Shown here in pieces: positions 8,858 to 17,905 of a DNA stretch of 64,000 bases. The notes under the pieces are model-generated. The model made no database searches, had not been told where the DNA came from, and worked only from the letters and a program-made list of their open reading frames with translations. Source of the stretch: Ignavibacteriales bacterium (GTDB lineage Bacteria; Bacteroidota; Ignavibacteria; Ignavibacteriales; Ignavibacteriaceae). Every line of letters begins with the position of its first letter. The first letter of the stretch is position 1. The translations under genes were made by a program, and so were the position numbers. Location: the NCBI GenBank assembly GCA_016714125.1, contig JADJNX010000003.1, positions 1-64,000 of the forward strand. Reading direction: 5' to 3'.

Positions 8858-9864
8858 TTTGGTTCCTGATGCACATTTGCGTAGGCATGCTCCAAAGTAG
8901 ATAGATATTTTTGATAGCTCATGAGAAGTTCTTCAACCTGAGTATATTCAAGCAATTTCATTAGTTCCTGTCTGATACTACCGGCATTTGACAATCCTTT
9001 CAAGTAGCCGGAATAATATTTTCTCTGCTCAAGAATTGCTCTTCTCTCCCCTTTTACCGTTGTTGCAAGTTCGAGGTGGCGCAGGCATACTCTGATTCGT
9101 TCAACATACGATATTTCAGTATCGACAGGCAAACCCTCGATTAACCTTTTTGCATCTTTGAATATCCATGGGTAACCAATCGCGCCACGAGCTATCATAA
9201 CAGCATCTGCAGTTGTCTGAGTAAAGGCATCAACTACATCCTGAGCTGTCATCACATTACCATTAAGAGCAACAGGAATCGAAACAACCTCTTTAACCTT
9301 GTTTATCCAGTCCCAGTCGGCATCTCCCTTGTGTCCCATACTCCGGGTGCGACAATGTACTGTTAAGGCTTTAACACCCACATCTTCCAGTCTTTTGGCT
9401 ATCTCAAGAATATTAATGTTTTCATGATCCCAGCCGATTCTGGTCTTCACTGTAACGGGTAATTCAACCGCATCAACAACCGCCTTGATAAGGGTCTGCA
9501 TATTTTCAGGGTCTTTTAACATTCCTGCACCCGCACCACACGCCACAACCCCTTTAATCCAGCATCCTGCATTAATATCTATCAATTCGGGTTCAAGCTC
9601 TTCAGCTATTTTTGCTGCATCCACCATTGATTCAAGCCTGCCGCCATAAATCTGGATTCCGACAGGTCTTTCCTCGTTAATGATTTTTAGTTTGCGATGT
9701 GTTTTTTCATTTTTACGGACAATTCCTTCCGCATTCACAAATTCAGTATAGACCACATCAGCACCCAGCTCACGACATACTAAACGGTATGAGATATCAG
9801 TTACATCCTCCATGGGAGCGAGCAATAAAGCTCTCTCTTTTTCGATCGGTCCAACTCTAAACAT
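8854..9864 (-). CDS. dusB: tRNA-dihydrouridine synthase
   Basis: FMN enzyme reducing specific uridines in tRNA D-loops. The TIM-barrel landmarks are present: LAPMEDVTDISYR at the N-terminus, TEFVNAEG, QIYGGRLESM, VKTRIGWDHENI, catalytic-cysteine strand TVHCRTRSMGHKG, ALNGNVMTAQD and VMIARGAIGYPW. The usual NFGCP turn is NAGCW here (about residue 98), a local variant outside the catalytic cysteine. Length 336 is typical. The start ATG at 9864 overlaps the end of the MFS gene by 8 bases. The DusB subgroup is chosen on general similarity, not on a decisive motif. Confidence 0.88.
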   Translation of the reverse strand: MFRVGPIEKERALLLAPMEDVTDISYRLVCRELGADVVYTEFVNAEGIVRKNEKTHRKLKIINEERPVGIQIYGGRLESMVDAAKIAEELEPELIDINAGCWIKGVVACGAGAGMLKDPENMQTLIKAVVDAVELPVTVKTRIGWDHENINILEIAKRLEDVGVKALTVHCRTRSMGHKGDADWDWINKVKEVVSIPVALNGNVMTAQDVVDAFTQTTADAVMIARGAIGYPWIFKDAKRLIEGLPVDTEISYVERIRVCLRHLELATTVKGERRAILEQRKYYSGYLKGLSNAGSIRQELMKLLEYTQVEELLMSYQKYLSTLEHAYANVHQEPK

Positions 9865-11041
9865 GATTTATCTTTGGTTTGATATAGATATTAAAATTTT
9901 TGTAATAATAAAATAGCAGCGTTCCTGATACAACTGCACCTGTGAAAAATGGTATTTGGTAACCGAGATACTGAAAAGCAAAACCGCCCCAAAGTGGGCC
10001 TAACACACGTGCAAATGATGATAATGACTGATTTAACCCTTGCTCCGTCTCTGATGCAACCTGAGAGATCAGACTTAATAAAATTGGTTGCAGTGCTCCT
10101 GTGCCTACTGACATCAAACCAAGTATTAAACTCATCATAAGAAAGGTTGATCCATAAGGTATCATAGCAAGTCCCAGTGCAAGACTTATAAAACCGACAA
10201 TCAGCAGTTGGAGTTGGGTAAATATTTTAGTCAGTTTACCCATGAGAAATCCCTGCATAATGACTGAAACTATCCCCATAATCCCAAAAAGCATCCCATT
10301 GTCGAAATCTGTGAAACCAAACTTCTGGCTGCCGAGGATCGCAAAGGTTCCGTAGATATTGGCAACCGAGAAAGTAAGAAAAAAAGTAAGTGTAATTACG
10401 AATAGAGATGACTTTTGTTTAAAAACCGCACCTAAAGCTTTAATATCAAGTAATTTTCTTGCTTTTCGTGTAACATTGTCTGCAAGATTTTTTAACGATT
10501 CAGGCAGGAAAAAGTAACTTAGAATAAACGCAAGTAAGGAGAAGGATGCTGATGCAAATCCCGTAACTTCATATCCAAACTTTGAAAACACTCCTCCCAA
10601 CATTGGGCCAAACACAAACCCCAATCCAAAAGCGACCCCAATGAGTCCCATCCCCTTTGCTCGATCCTGAACAGTGGTTACATCTGCAATATATGCCTGT
10701 GCCACACCAATACTGCTGCCACCGATTCCGGCAATTACTCTCGAAAGGATAAGCATCCAAAATGAATGTGTGAAAGCAAAAATAATATATCCCGATGCGT
10801 TTAAGAGCAAACTTATTAAGATGATATTTCTTCTCCCAAACCTGTCTGAGAGTGATCCAAACAATGGATTAAACAAAAACTGGGTTAAAGAATAGACTGC
10901 CACCACGATTCCGACAGAACTTTCGTTCATGTTCAAAACTTTGACTCCAAATGTCGGCAAGATGGGAATCAGTATTCCAAATCCAAGCAGATCAATAAAT
11001 ACCACAAGAAAAATGAGAGTCAGGGGGAGATTTTTATTCAT
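9857..11041 (-). CDS. MFS transporter, TetA-like drug/metabolite exporter
   Basis: Twelve-helix major facilitator, inner membrane. The first helix LVVFIDLLGFGILIPILP and the loop 2-3 signature GSLSDRFGRRNII are characteristic of the TetA/DHA1 exporters, followed by SRVIAGIGGSSIGVAQAYIAD (helix 5 region) and GLGFVFGPMLGG. I start at MNKNLPLTL (11041), giving 394 residues; the frame is open back to 11086, but that ATG falls inside the terminator hairpin of the preceding gene. The cargo cannot be told from the sequence. Confidence 0.85.
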   Translation of the reverse strand: MNKNLPLTLIFLVVFIDLLGFGILIPILPTFGVKVLNMNESSVGIVVAVYSLTQFLFNPLFGSLSDRFGRRNIILISLLLNASGYIIFAFTHSFWMLILSRVIAGIGGSSIGVAQAYIADVTTVQDRAKGMGLIGVAFGLGFVFGPMLGGVFSKFGYEVTGFASASFSLLAFILSYFFLPESLKNLADNVTRKARKLLDIKALGAVFKQKSSLFVITLTFFLTFSVANIYGTFAILGSQKFGFTDFDNGMLFGIMGIVSVIMQGFLMGKLTKIFTQLQLLIVGFISLALGLAMIPYGSTFLMMSLILGLMSVGTGALQPILLSLISQVASETEQGLNQSLSSFARVLGPLWGGFAFQYLGYQIPFFTGAVVSGTLLFYYYKNFNIYIKPKINHV

Positions 11042-11076
11042 TAATTTTCCAAAATACAAAATGCAAAAATACAAAA

Positions 11077-11110
11077 AAAAAGCCACTCATTAGTTACATG
11101 AGCGGCTTTT
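11077..11110 (-). terminator. Intrinsic terminator after the H1-like gene
   Basis: Minus strand AGCCGCTCAT...ATGAGTGGCT, a 10-bp stem with one mismatch and 7-base loop, followed by a run of nine T. It ends transcription of the small gene 11134-11319 and argues against the more upstream MFS start. Confidence 0.8.
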
Positions 11111-11133
11111 CAAATAAGTAAGGACTTAGAAAG

Positions 11134-11319
11134 TTATTCAGGTTTACGACTGTTCTTAACTTCCTGGACTTCCTCGCGGAGGTCTTGTGCAAGTTTTTTA
11201 AGGTCGCTGAGGCTTTTTCTAATCCTTGTCCCTGCTGCTGACTGCCCTTTTTCATAGAATTTGTTGAAATCGGGTTCCATATCTTGAACATGTTTTAGTA
11301 ACTGCTTGAATTTTTCCAT
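11134..11319 (-). CDS. Histone H1-like (Hc1-type) small protein
   Basis: A 61-residue protein, about 20 Lys/Arg, starting MEKFKQLLKHVQDMEPDF, then FYEKGQSAAGTRIRKSLSDL and LAQDLREEVQEVKNSRKPE. It closely resembles the 55-60 residue histone H1-like proteins of Bacteroidota, where an N-terminal helix precedes the conserved KG-x-KAAGTRxRK block. Probably a DNA-binding nucleoid protein; not catalytic. It lies 11 bases after the FeS oxidoreductase stop and has its own strong terminator. A second frame over the same bases is not plausible as protein. Confidence 0.75.
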   Translation of the reverse strand: MEKFKQLLKHVQDMEPDFNKFYEKGQSAAGTRIRKSLSDLKKLAQDLREEVQEVKNSRKPE

Positions 11320-11329
11320 ATTGTTGCTC

Positions 11330-13336
11330 CTATTTAGTTATGGATAAGTGTATGTTTTCAAAAACTATTTCGGCGATATCCTTCACCATTACTTCTTCAG
11401 ATTTTTCGAGGGTTTTAACACCATCGGTCATCATTGTCATGCAAAATGGGCATGCAGTAGCGATTGTTTCAGCCCCTGTTGCAATTGCCTCTTTACTTCT
11501 TTCAATATTAATTCTTCCACCTTCGTTATCTTCCATAAACATCCTGCCGCCACCTGCTCCACAACAAAATCCTCTGGATTTATTTCTATCCATTTCAACA
11601 GGTCGTTTCCCGGTCGATTTTTCAAGAATTTCTCGCGGGGCATCATAGATATCATTATATCTACCGATGTAACATGAATCATGGTAAGTAGTGTTAGATA
11701 CCAGTTCAACTTTTGGATCTACTTTAATTTTACCTGAGGTAACAAGTTGATCAATCATCTCAGTGTGATGTAACACCTCATAATTACCGCCAAACTGCGG
11801 GAACTCATTTTTTATCGAGTTAAAACAATGTGGACAAGCAGTAACAACCTTTTTAATGCCGTAACCATTCATGGTTTCGATATTGGTTTGCATTAATGTT
11901 TGAGCAAGATACTCATTCCCAAGTCGTCTTGCAGTATCACCATTACATTGTTCCTCACTCCCAAGAATTCGGAAATCGATGCCGGCTTCTTGCATTATTC
12001 CTGCAAAAGCTTTTGATACTTTTTTATATCTGTCATCAAAGGAACCTGCACATCCAACCCAAAACAGATATTCTGAGTTTGAATCTTCAGCCATTGTTTT
12101 GATCCCAAGACCTTCGGCCCATGCACCCCTTTCGGATGAAGGAAATGCCCATGGGGAACCATTGTTTTCGAGACTTTTGAATGTGTTGTTCAATTCCGAA
12201 GGAAAATTCGACTCCATTAACACAAGGTGACGACGCATATCTACAATCGTACCCACATGCTCAATCATCACCGGACATTCTTGCACACATGCCATACAAG
12301 TGGTACATGACCATAATTCAGCTTCTGAAGTGTAGTTGGGCACCAGTGCCTTCTCGTACAGTTCACCCTCTGTTACCTTGGCGAGGATCAATGGTCCTTT
12401 GTCGTTGGTTCTATCCCTGACATCGGTAATAATTTTTCGTGGTGAAAGTGGTTTTCCGACTGTATTTGCCGGACAAACCGATTCGCACCTTCCACACTCA
12501 GTACACGAAAACCCGTCAAGCAACTGTTTCCAGGTAAATTTTTCGATATCATCTACACCAAAGTATTCGGCTTTTTCATCTGCCAGATCCAATGGAACTA
12601 ACTGAGCCCTTTTTTCGAGTGTATTTGAAAAGTAAACATTTGGAACAGAGGTGATAACATGTAAGTGTTTCGAATAAGGAAGGTAGTTCAGAAAAGCCAA
12701 AACCAGAAAGATATGAGTCCACCAAAAAACTTCATACGGAATCACTGCAGTTTCCGGCGATTGAAAGACTCCAGCCAAATATTTGGCAATGGGTCTGACT
12801 TCCCATTCAGCTAATATTCCATTATTCATTGCAACATGTGCTGAGTTTTGACCCAACATCGATAATACAACAAACAGAATCATCAGCAGAATAAATGCAG
12901 CATCTTTTTGTCCCTCGGAATCAACTTCAAGTCTTTTAACTTTTTGAACGAATCTACGGTAGAGGGCAAAAAGGACAGATAAGATTACCAGGACGCCAAA
13001 GACATCCTGGGTAATAGTCATAATACTAAATAAGGGACCAAGAAAAGCAAAACTAAACTTATGAAAAAATCCCTGGATGAACGACTCACCCACTGCCGAA
13101 ATAAAAAGTACAAATCCCCAAAAAATGAGAGCATGTACAATTCCTGCGACGGGATCCCTGAATAACTTGCTTTGCGCAATTGCAATTACAATAACATTCT
13201 TGATTCGTAAACCGATATTATCAAATCTGTTGTCGGGTTTCCCGATTTTTAACAGATTGAGAATACGCTTCCCACTATAGGCAAATAGTGCAAATGCGGA
13301 AACAAGTACAATTGTAAAGGCAACAGTCTTTAACAT
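11330..13336 (-). CDS. Membrane FeS oxidoreductase, ETF:menaquinone-type (EMO/FadF-like)
   Basis: A 668-residue fusion: a NarI-like membrane domain with five to six helices (~1-220), two ferredoxin clusters CTECGRCESVCP (278-289) and CTTCMACVQECP (344-355), then two CCG domains (TACPHCF, SCYIGRYND, GFCCGAGGGRMF, TACPFCMTMM). This order is that of the HdrD-like proteins shown in other bacteria to pass electrons from electron-transfer flavoprotein to menaquinone (FadF/EMO). It also resembles DsrK/TmcB proteins, but those lack the fused cytochrome domain. The glutaryl-CoA dehydrogenase and enoyl-CoA hydratase of this window would use such a route, which supports the assignment by context. Etf genes are not in the window. 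Confidence 0.8.
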   Translation of the reverse strand: MLKTVAFTIVLVSAFALFAYSGKRILNLLKIGKPDNRFDNIGLRIKNVIVIAIAQSKLFRDPVAGIVHALIFWGFVLFISAVGESFIQGFFHKFSFAFLGPLFSIMTITQDVFGVLVILSVLFALYRRFVQKVKRLEVDSEGQKDAAFILLMILFVVLSMLGQNSAHVAMNNGILAEWEVRPIAKYLAGVFQSPETAVIPYEVFWWTHIFLVLAFLNYLPYSKHLHVITSVPNVYFSNTLEKRAQLVPLDLADEKAEYFGVDDIEKFTWKQLLDGFSCTECGRCESVCPANTVGKPLSPRKIITDVRDRTNDKGPLILAKVTEGELYEKALVPNYTSEAELWSCTTCMACVQECPVMIEHVGTIVDMRRHLVLMESNFPSELNNTFKSLENNGSPWAFPSSERGAWAEGLGIKTMAEDSNSEYLFWVGCAGSFDDRYKKVSKAFAGIMQEAGIDFRILGSEEQCNGDTARRLGNEYLAQTLMQTNIETMNGYGIKKVVTACPHCFNSIKNEFPQFGGNYEVLHHTEMIDQLVTSGKIKVDPKVELVSNTTYHDSCYIGRYNDIYDAPREILEKSTGKRPVEMDRNKSRGFCCGAGGGRMFMEDNEGGRINIERSKEAIATGAETIATACPFCMTMMTDGVKTLEKSEEVMVKDIAEIVFENIHLSITK

Positions 13337-13351
13337 AAGTCAGAAAAGTTG

Positions 13352-13915
13352 TTATTTCTTAAAAGACTTAAAGATCAAAGAGGCTGCAAAAACTTTAACT
13401 ACGGTAGAAAGTGAAAATACCACTACTCCTAGCTCAAGAGTTTTTACAAATCCGGCATTAATGAAAAGATCGAGATAAAGTGCACCGGAAAGAAGAATCA
13501 CTGCATGTGCAGCAAAAAATGTAATTACTGTGGTTAAATAATCTGATTTTCTTTCAATTATTAGACCGGTCAGGTAAGCAGCAACTGGAAACGCCAGCAG
13601 ATAACCACCAGTTGGTCCAAAAAGTCTGGCAAAACCGGGAGCAAGATCAGGCGACATGGCGAATACCGGTAACCCAACAATTCCCATCGCTAAATAAGCG
13701 ATCTGAGCATAAAATCCTTTTTTTGAGCCAAGCATCGCACCCGACAAAACAACGATCATCGACTGAAGTGTCGTAGGAACCGGTTTCATTGGAATTGTAA
13801 GTTGTGCTGCAAGTGCCATCAAAATGGCAAAGGATGCTACACCAAACAATGGTTGAGCAACAACACGTTCTTTGATGTATGTGTAAATATTCTCTGATCT
13901 AGTTATCATTGACAT
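13352..13915 (-). CDS. bioY: Biotin transporter, S component
   Basis: BioY-family substrate-binding membrane protein (ECF transporter S component). 187 residues, six hydrophobic segments; signature regions AAQLTIPMKPVPTTLQSMIV near residue 36 and the YLAMGIVGLPVFA and GPTGGYLLAFPVAAYL loops typical of BioY. No biotin synthesis genes or EcfAT genes are nearby. It sits between the FeS oxidoreductase and a hydrolase, 1-15 bases from each, so it may be co-transcribed with them. Confidence 0.9.
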   Translation of the reverse strand: MSMITRSENIYTYIKERVVAQPLFGVASFAILMALAAQLTIPMKPVPTTLQSMIVVLSGAMLGSKKGFYAQIAYLAMGIVGLPVFAMSPDLAPGFARLFGPTGGYLLAFPVAAYLTGLIIERKSDYLTTVITFFAAHAVILLSGALYLDLFINAGFVKTLELGVVVFSLSTVVKVFAASLIFKSFKK

Positions 13916-13916
13916 T

Positions 13917-14750
13917 TTAACCTCTTATGTATCTTCTAAAGAATTTTTCTGTTTTATTAATTACTGAACTGAATTGCTCTGTCATCTCCGTTGCGGGGTG
14001 CACCATGTTAAAGGTGTGTCCGGCTTTTGGGACAATAAACAACTCAGAATTTTGATTTCTACTGAAAGAGATGATTCTCTCTGAATCTTTAACCGGTACA
14101 GTCAAGTCGATCTCGCCATGAACTGCCAGGACCGGAATCTCAAGTTTCGCAGTCGATTTTTCAATCGAAAGCTTTTCCTCTTTATTGGTTAATAAATCTT
14201 CCAGGAAAGAAAATTTCATACTCATTTCCTGTCCCGTTCGAGTGTTAAGAAAACTGAGTGAACCTTTTTCCTCCCACTCCTTTTTCTGCCTGCCAGTATA
14301 TCGGTCAACAAATGAAATTGACGACCATACAGCCACTGCATCAAGATTTTTTATCGCAGGAGAAGAAAGAAGCGCTACTCCCCCACCCCTGCTGTGTCCA
14401 ATAATGAATAATTGACCACTAAAATTACAAAAATTACCTGATATAATGAAAGTGGATAATTCTTTTAACTCATCAACTTCAAGTGATAATTTGTTTTCTG
14501 CAAAACTTGCCAAATCATCAAAATCACTCTGTCCGGGAGATACTCCGTTATGAGAAAAGTTGAAAGTTATAGCATGATATCCATTTTCTTCGAAATAACG
14601 CGCTGACGGAGGGAAAAACCCCCAATCTTTAAATCCCTTAAAACCATGTACAATCAGGACAACACGTTTGCTCTCATCCCTTGCTGTTGAGTAGAGATCA
14701 CAATCAATTTGATTGCCTGCTGAGGTGGTTATCAAGAAATTATATTTCAT
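13917..14750 (-). CDS. Alpha/beta hydrolase
   Basis: Serine hydrolase fold: oxyanion region VVLIVHGFKGFKDWGF, nucleophile elbow GHSRGGG (Ser), acid region VHGEIDLTVPV (Asp) and catalytic His in KAGHTFN. This is the dienelactone hydrolase/prolyl-oligopeptidase-like group annotated simply as alpha/beta hydrolase; substrate unknown. I start at ATG 14750 (MKYNFLIT). The frame extends to a GTG at 14828 with a hydrophobic N-terminus (FTTFFLLNILILCSNY) that could be a signal anchor, so a longer secreted form is possible. Confidence 0.75.
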   Translation of the reverse strand: MKYNFLITTSAGNQIDCDLYSTARDESKRVVLIVHGFKGFKDWGFFPPSARYFEENGYHAITFNFSHNGVSPGQSDFDDLASFAENKLSLEVDELKELSTFIISGNFCNFSGQLFIIGHSRGGGVALLSSPAIKNLDAVAVWSSISFVDRYTGRQKKEWEEKGSLSFLNTRTGQEMSMKFSFLEDLLTNKEEKLSIEKSTAKLEIPVLAVHGEIDLTVPVKDSERIISFSRNQNSELFIVPKAGHTFNMVHPATEMTEQFSSVINKTEKFFRRYIRG

Positions 14751-14896
14751 CTTTTCTAAAATGCTATAATTAGAGCATAAAATCAAAATATTTAACAAAA
14801 AAAAGGTGGTAAATGTTAAATTTTTCACAGAAAAGTGATTTTCAGAATCAATTAATCAAATATTTGTTATTTTAGCGTAGTAAATCAATAAATAAT

Positions 14897-15646
14897 ATGG
14901 CTTTGTTAGTAATACCATCCATCGATGTTAAGAGCGGTAAAACGGTTCGCACTGTTCAGGGAATCCCTGAATTAGGCTGTTTTGGCTATTGTGATGACCC
15001 TTTGGAGATGGCAATGATCTGGAGAAGTGAGAACGCCAAAATGATCCATGTTGTGGATTTTGACGGTATTGAGGGGAATACGACTCTCAACCACTCCCTC
15101 ATTGCAGATATCTGTTCCTCAGTTATTATACCCGTGGAATTCACCGGTGGAGTAAGAACAATCGAAGAAGCTATTCATGCATTTGAGACAGGTGTGTCGA
15201 GAGTTGTTGTGGCATCAGTTGTTATACAAAATAGAAAAGAATTTTACAAAATTTTTGAAAAATTTGGACCTTCAAAAGTTGTCGTGGGTATAGATGTAAT
15301 AGAGAATGAAGTTGTAATCAAGGGCAGAAAACAAAAAACGGGAATCCACCCTGCTGACCTTGCTTCACAGCTTGCAGGGATTGGCGTCAACAGATTCCTT
15401 GTAACTGATGTTTTGAGGAACGGAATGCTTAGTGGCCCCAATACTGAGCTCTCAAAGATGATAGCTGAAGTTACTGAAAAGAGGGTAACACATTCAGGCG
15501 GTATAAGTAATAAGGATGATCTCTTTAAAGTAAATGAGATATCGGGGTCAGGAGTTGATTCCGTAATTATTGGTAGAGCGTTATACGAAAACAGATTCCC
15601 CTGCCAAAAAATTTGGCGTATTGCCGAAGCAGGAATTTTCGATTAA
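14897..15646 (+). CDS. HisA/HisF-like TIM-barrel protein
   Basis: About 250 residues with the HisA fold: IPSIDVKSGKTVRTVQG at the N-terminus (Asp10 at the HisA catalytic base position), HVVDFDGIEG, EFTGGVRTIEEA (first phosphate loop), VVVGIDV (second catalytic-Asp position) and HSGGISNKDDL (second phosphate loop). In histidine synthesis HisA isomerises ProFAR, but no other his gene is near; the neighbour is a universal stress protein 15 bases downstream. The FTGGVR and HSGG variants differ from the usual GGGIR and SGG contexts. It may be the histidine enzyme encoded alone or a paralogue with another sugar-phosphate isomerase role. Confidence 0.65.
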   Translation: MALLVIPSIDVKSGKTVRTVQGIPELGCFGYCDDPLEMAMIWRSENAKMIHVVDFDGIEGNTTLNHSLIADICSSVIIPVEFTGGVRTIEEAIHAFETGVSRVVVASVVIQNRKEFYKIFEKFGPSKVVVGIDVIENEVVIKGRKQKTGIHPADLASQLAGIGVNRFLVTDVLRNGMLSGPNTELSKMIAEVTEKRVTHSGGISNKDDLFKVNEISGSGVDSVIIGRALYENRFPCQKIWRIAEAGIFD

Positions 15647-15661
15647 TTATATGGATTTGTC

Positions 15662-16138
15662 ATGTTAACTTTTAATAAAATTCTCGTCCCGATCGATTTC
15701 AGTGAGTATTCACTCCAGGCTTTAAAATATGTAGCCGATTTTGCCAAAGTGTTTAAGTCAGAAGTGTTACTGATCTATGTGGTTGAACCAATTATTTATC
15801 CTCCCGACCTTAGTATTGGCCAAATTGCTTTGCCAACTTTAAGCTACCAGGTGGATGAAAAGGCAAAAGAAGAATTAAACAGAGTTGCAAAAGAAGAACT
15901 GGATGTCGAAACCACAGTACACACAATTGTAAAACTTGGGAAACCTTATCTTGAGATTCTTGAGGTAGCAAAAAGTGAGGATGTTGACCTGATAATAATT
16001 TCTACTCACGGACACACCGGTGTTGAGCAGATATTATTTGGCAGCACTGCAGATAAAGTGGTGAGGAAAGCTCCTTGTCCCGTATTAACTCTGAGAGAGC
16101 CGGTAAAAGGATTTGATTTTAAGAGCGGCAGTAAATAG
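15662..16138 (+). CDS. Universal stress protein (UspA family)
   Basis: 158-residue single-domain Usp. N-terminal FNKILVPIDFSEYSLQAL carries the nucleotide-contact Asp; the C-terminal ATP-binding pattern G-x2-G-x9-G-S/T is seen in STHGHTGVEQILFGSTADK, followed by VVRKAPCPVLTLR. Keeping this motif suggests an ATP-binding UspFG/MJ0577-type protein. It follows the HisA-like gene by 15 bases and faces the polyprenyl synthase gene 14 bases away; no clear terminator is visible in the gap. Confidence 0.92.
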   Translation: MLTFNKILVPIDFSEYSLQALKYVADFAKVFKSEVLLIYVVEPIIYPPDLSIGQIALPTLSYQVDEKAKEELNRVAKEELDVETTVHTIVKLGKPYLEILEVAKSEDVDLIIISTHGHTGVEQILFGSTADKVVRKAPCPVLTLREPVKGFDFKSGSK

Positions 16139-16152
16139 AAAAAACGGAGTTA

Positions 16153-17150
16153 TTAACTCTTCCTGCTAACCACAAAATCGACGAGATATTCGAGAGATGC
16201 CTTATAGTCACTCGATGGAAATATTTGTAGCAGCTCTTTAGCCTGCGATGCAAGTTCAACTGCTTTTTCCTGAGCCATTTTAAGGCCATTGTTCGATTTA
16301 ACAAACTGAATAATTGATTCCACATTATCTTTCTGTGAAATCCCTCTAATTTGTTTGATTATTTTCTTGGATTCTGAGGTGCCTGCATTTTGCATGGCAT
16401 AAATCAAAGGGAGAGTGATTTTCTTTTCCTTAATATCCCCACCAATCGGTTTTCCAAACAATTTTGTTGTTCCTTCATAATCCAGGATATCATCTTTATC
16501 TGAAATGACAATCCTAAAAGGCTTCCAAACCGCTTTGCATTACTCCGAAATTCTTCATTCTCAGTTGCACTTAGTGCACCGATATAACAGCATGTCTCAA
16601 TCAAAGATGCAGTTTTATCTGAAATAACCTTAAAATAGGTTTCTTCATCAATATCCAGTTTACGGGTCTTTTCGAGTTGCAGCAACTCCCCTTCCGACAT
16701 TCTTTTCACGGTATCGGTTATTGTCTCAAGGAAATCATAATCTTTTGAACTAACCGACAACATTAAACCCTTTGACAAAAGATAATCACCAATGAGAACT
16801 GAAGCCTTGTTTTTCCAGATTGCATTAATCGACGGAAAACCTCTCCTTTTGTCGGCTTGATCAACAACATCATCATGCACAAGAGTTGCAGTATGTAGAA
16901 GTTCCACCATCACGGCTCCTCTGTGAGTTCTCTCATTTATCCCGCCACAGAGACTTGCAGTAAGAAGCACAAGTGTTGGCCTGATCTTCTTTCCTTTTTG
17001 TTTTAAGATAAAAGTTGTCGCTATGTCAAGTAATCGGACATGGGACTTCATCGACACTTTAAAGTGTTTATTGAATTCAGCGAGTTCGTTTATTACAGGT
17101 GCTAACACCTTGTCCATAATGGAGATATTTAAGGTTTCTTTGTTGCCCAT
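16153..17150 (-). CDS. Trans-isoprenyl diphosphate synthase (one frameshift)
   Basis: Makes long-chain isoprenyl diphosphate (quinone side chain or shorter isoprenoid precursor) by head-to-tail condensation. First aspartate-rich motif LVHDDVVDQADKRRG near residue 87; KGKKIRPTLVLL near 53; second motif DDILDYEG is restored only after inserting one base in the A run at ~16484, where the frame changes from SFQIK to DDILDYEGTTKLFGKPIGGD. The joined protein is ~325 residues, the usual octaprenyl/polyprenyl synthase length. The lesion is in a homopolymer and is probably an error. Its start overlaps tatC by 22 bases. Confidence 0.88.
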
Positions 17151-17905
17151 TTAGAAATTATAATACTGGTTTCATAAAGTAAAAAAAGCGGCACGGATAG
17201 TATCAACATTGAAAACGGATCGGTACCCGGAGACAAAAATGCAGCCAGAATCATTAGTATGATTAGAGCATGCTTTCTGTATTTGATCATAAATTCAGGA
17301 GTTAAAAGACCAATCTTTGAAAGTAGGTAGGAAACTACCGGCAACTCAAAGATCAATGAACTTCCCAATAAAATGCTAAAAATCAGCGACATATATTCAT
17401 CAAGTGCAAACATATTCAGCACTTCAGGACTTCCAAAGCCGGCAGCAAATGAAAGAGTCATCGGAACCATAACAAAGTAACCAAATGCTGTTCCACCCAA
17501 AAAACAAAATGATGAGTAGAATGCCGCCGCCAAAAGTGCTCTTTTTTCATTTGTATGAAGAGCCGGAGCAATAAACTGCCACAGATGATAAAATGTATAA
17601 GGAACAGTCACTATTAAAGCAACAATAAAACTTACTTCAAAGTTTAACATTAGCTGTCCAAAAGGACGAATATTCTGAAGTTTTACCGCTGACAGTTCAG
17701 CAGGCCTTAATAATACCCTATTTATTACATCCTGCGCAAAAGCTATTGAAACGAGCCAAATTGGGATAACCCCTGCTGCAATCTTCAAAAGTCTGCTACG
17801 AAACTCTTCGAGATGATCCCAAAATGACATCTCTTCGCCGGGGTCTTCATTCCCCCCAGGCAAATTGGTGTCAGAAAATTCGTCTTGAGTTCCCTCAGTG
17901 GTCAT
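17129..17905 (-). CDS. tatC: Sec-independent protein translocase TatC
   Basis: Core receptor of the twin-arginine export system, inner membrane. 258 residues, six helices. The family N-terminus is clear: EMSFWDHLEEFRSRLLKIAA (conserved HLEELRxR), then SFIVALIVTVPYTFYHLWQFIAPALHTNEK in pieces YHLWQFIAPAL and NEKRALL, and GTAFGYFVMVP with the conserved F-Y motif. Overlaps glyA by one base and the polyprenyl synthase by 22. No tatA/B is in the window. Confidence 0.95.
   Translation of the reverse strand: MTTEGTQDEFSDTNLPGGNEDPGEEMSFWDHLEEFRSRLLKIAAGVIPIWLVSIAFAQDVINRVLLRPAELSAVKLQNIRPFGQLMLNFEVSFIVALIVTVPYTFYHLWQFIAPALHTNEKRALLAAAFYSSFCFLGGTAFGYFVMVPMTLSFAAGFGSPEVLNMFALDEYMSLIFSILLGSSLIFELPVVSYLLSKIGLLTPEFMIKYRKHALIILMILAAFLSPGTDPFSMLILSVPLFLLYETSIIISKWATKKP

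Noticed and set aside
11340..12605. Plus-strand open frames opposite the FeS oxidoreductase
   Set aside because: Cysteine- and serine-rich sequences arising from the antisense of the cluster motifs; the minus-strand gene is clearly real.
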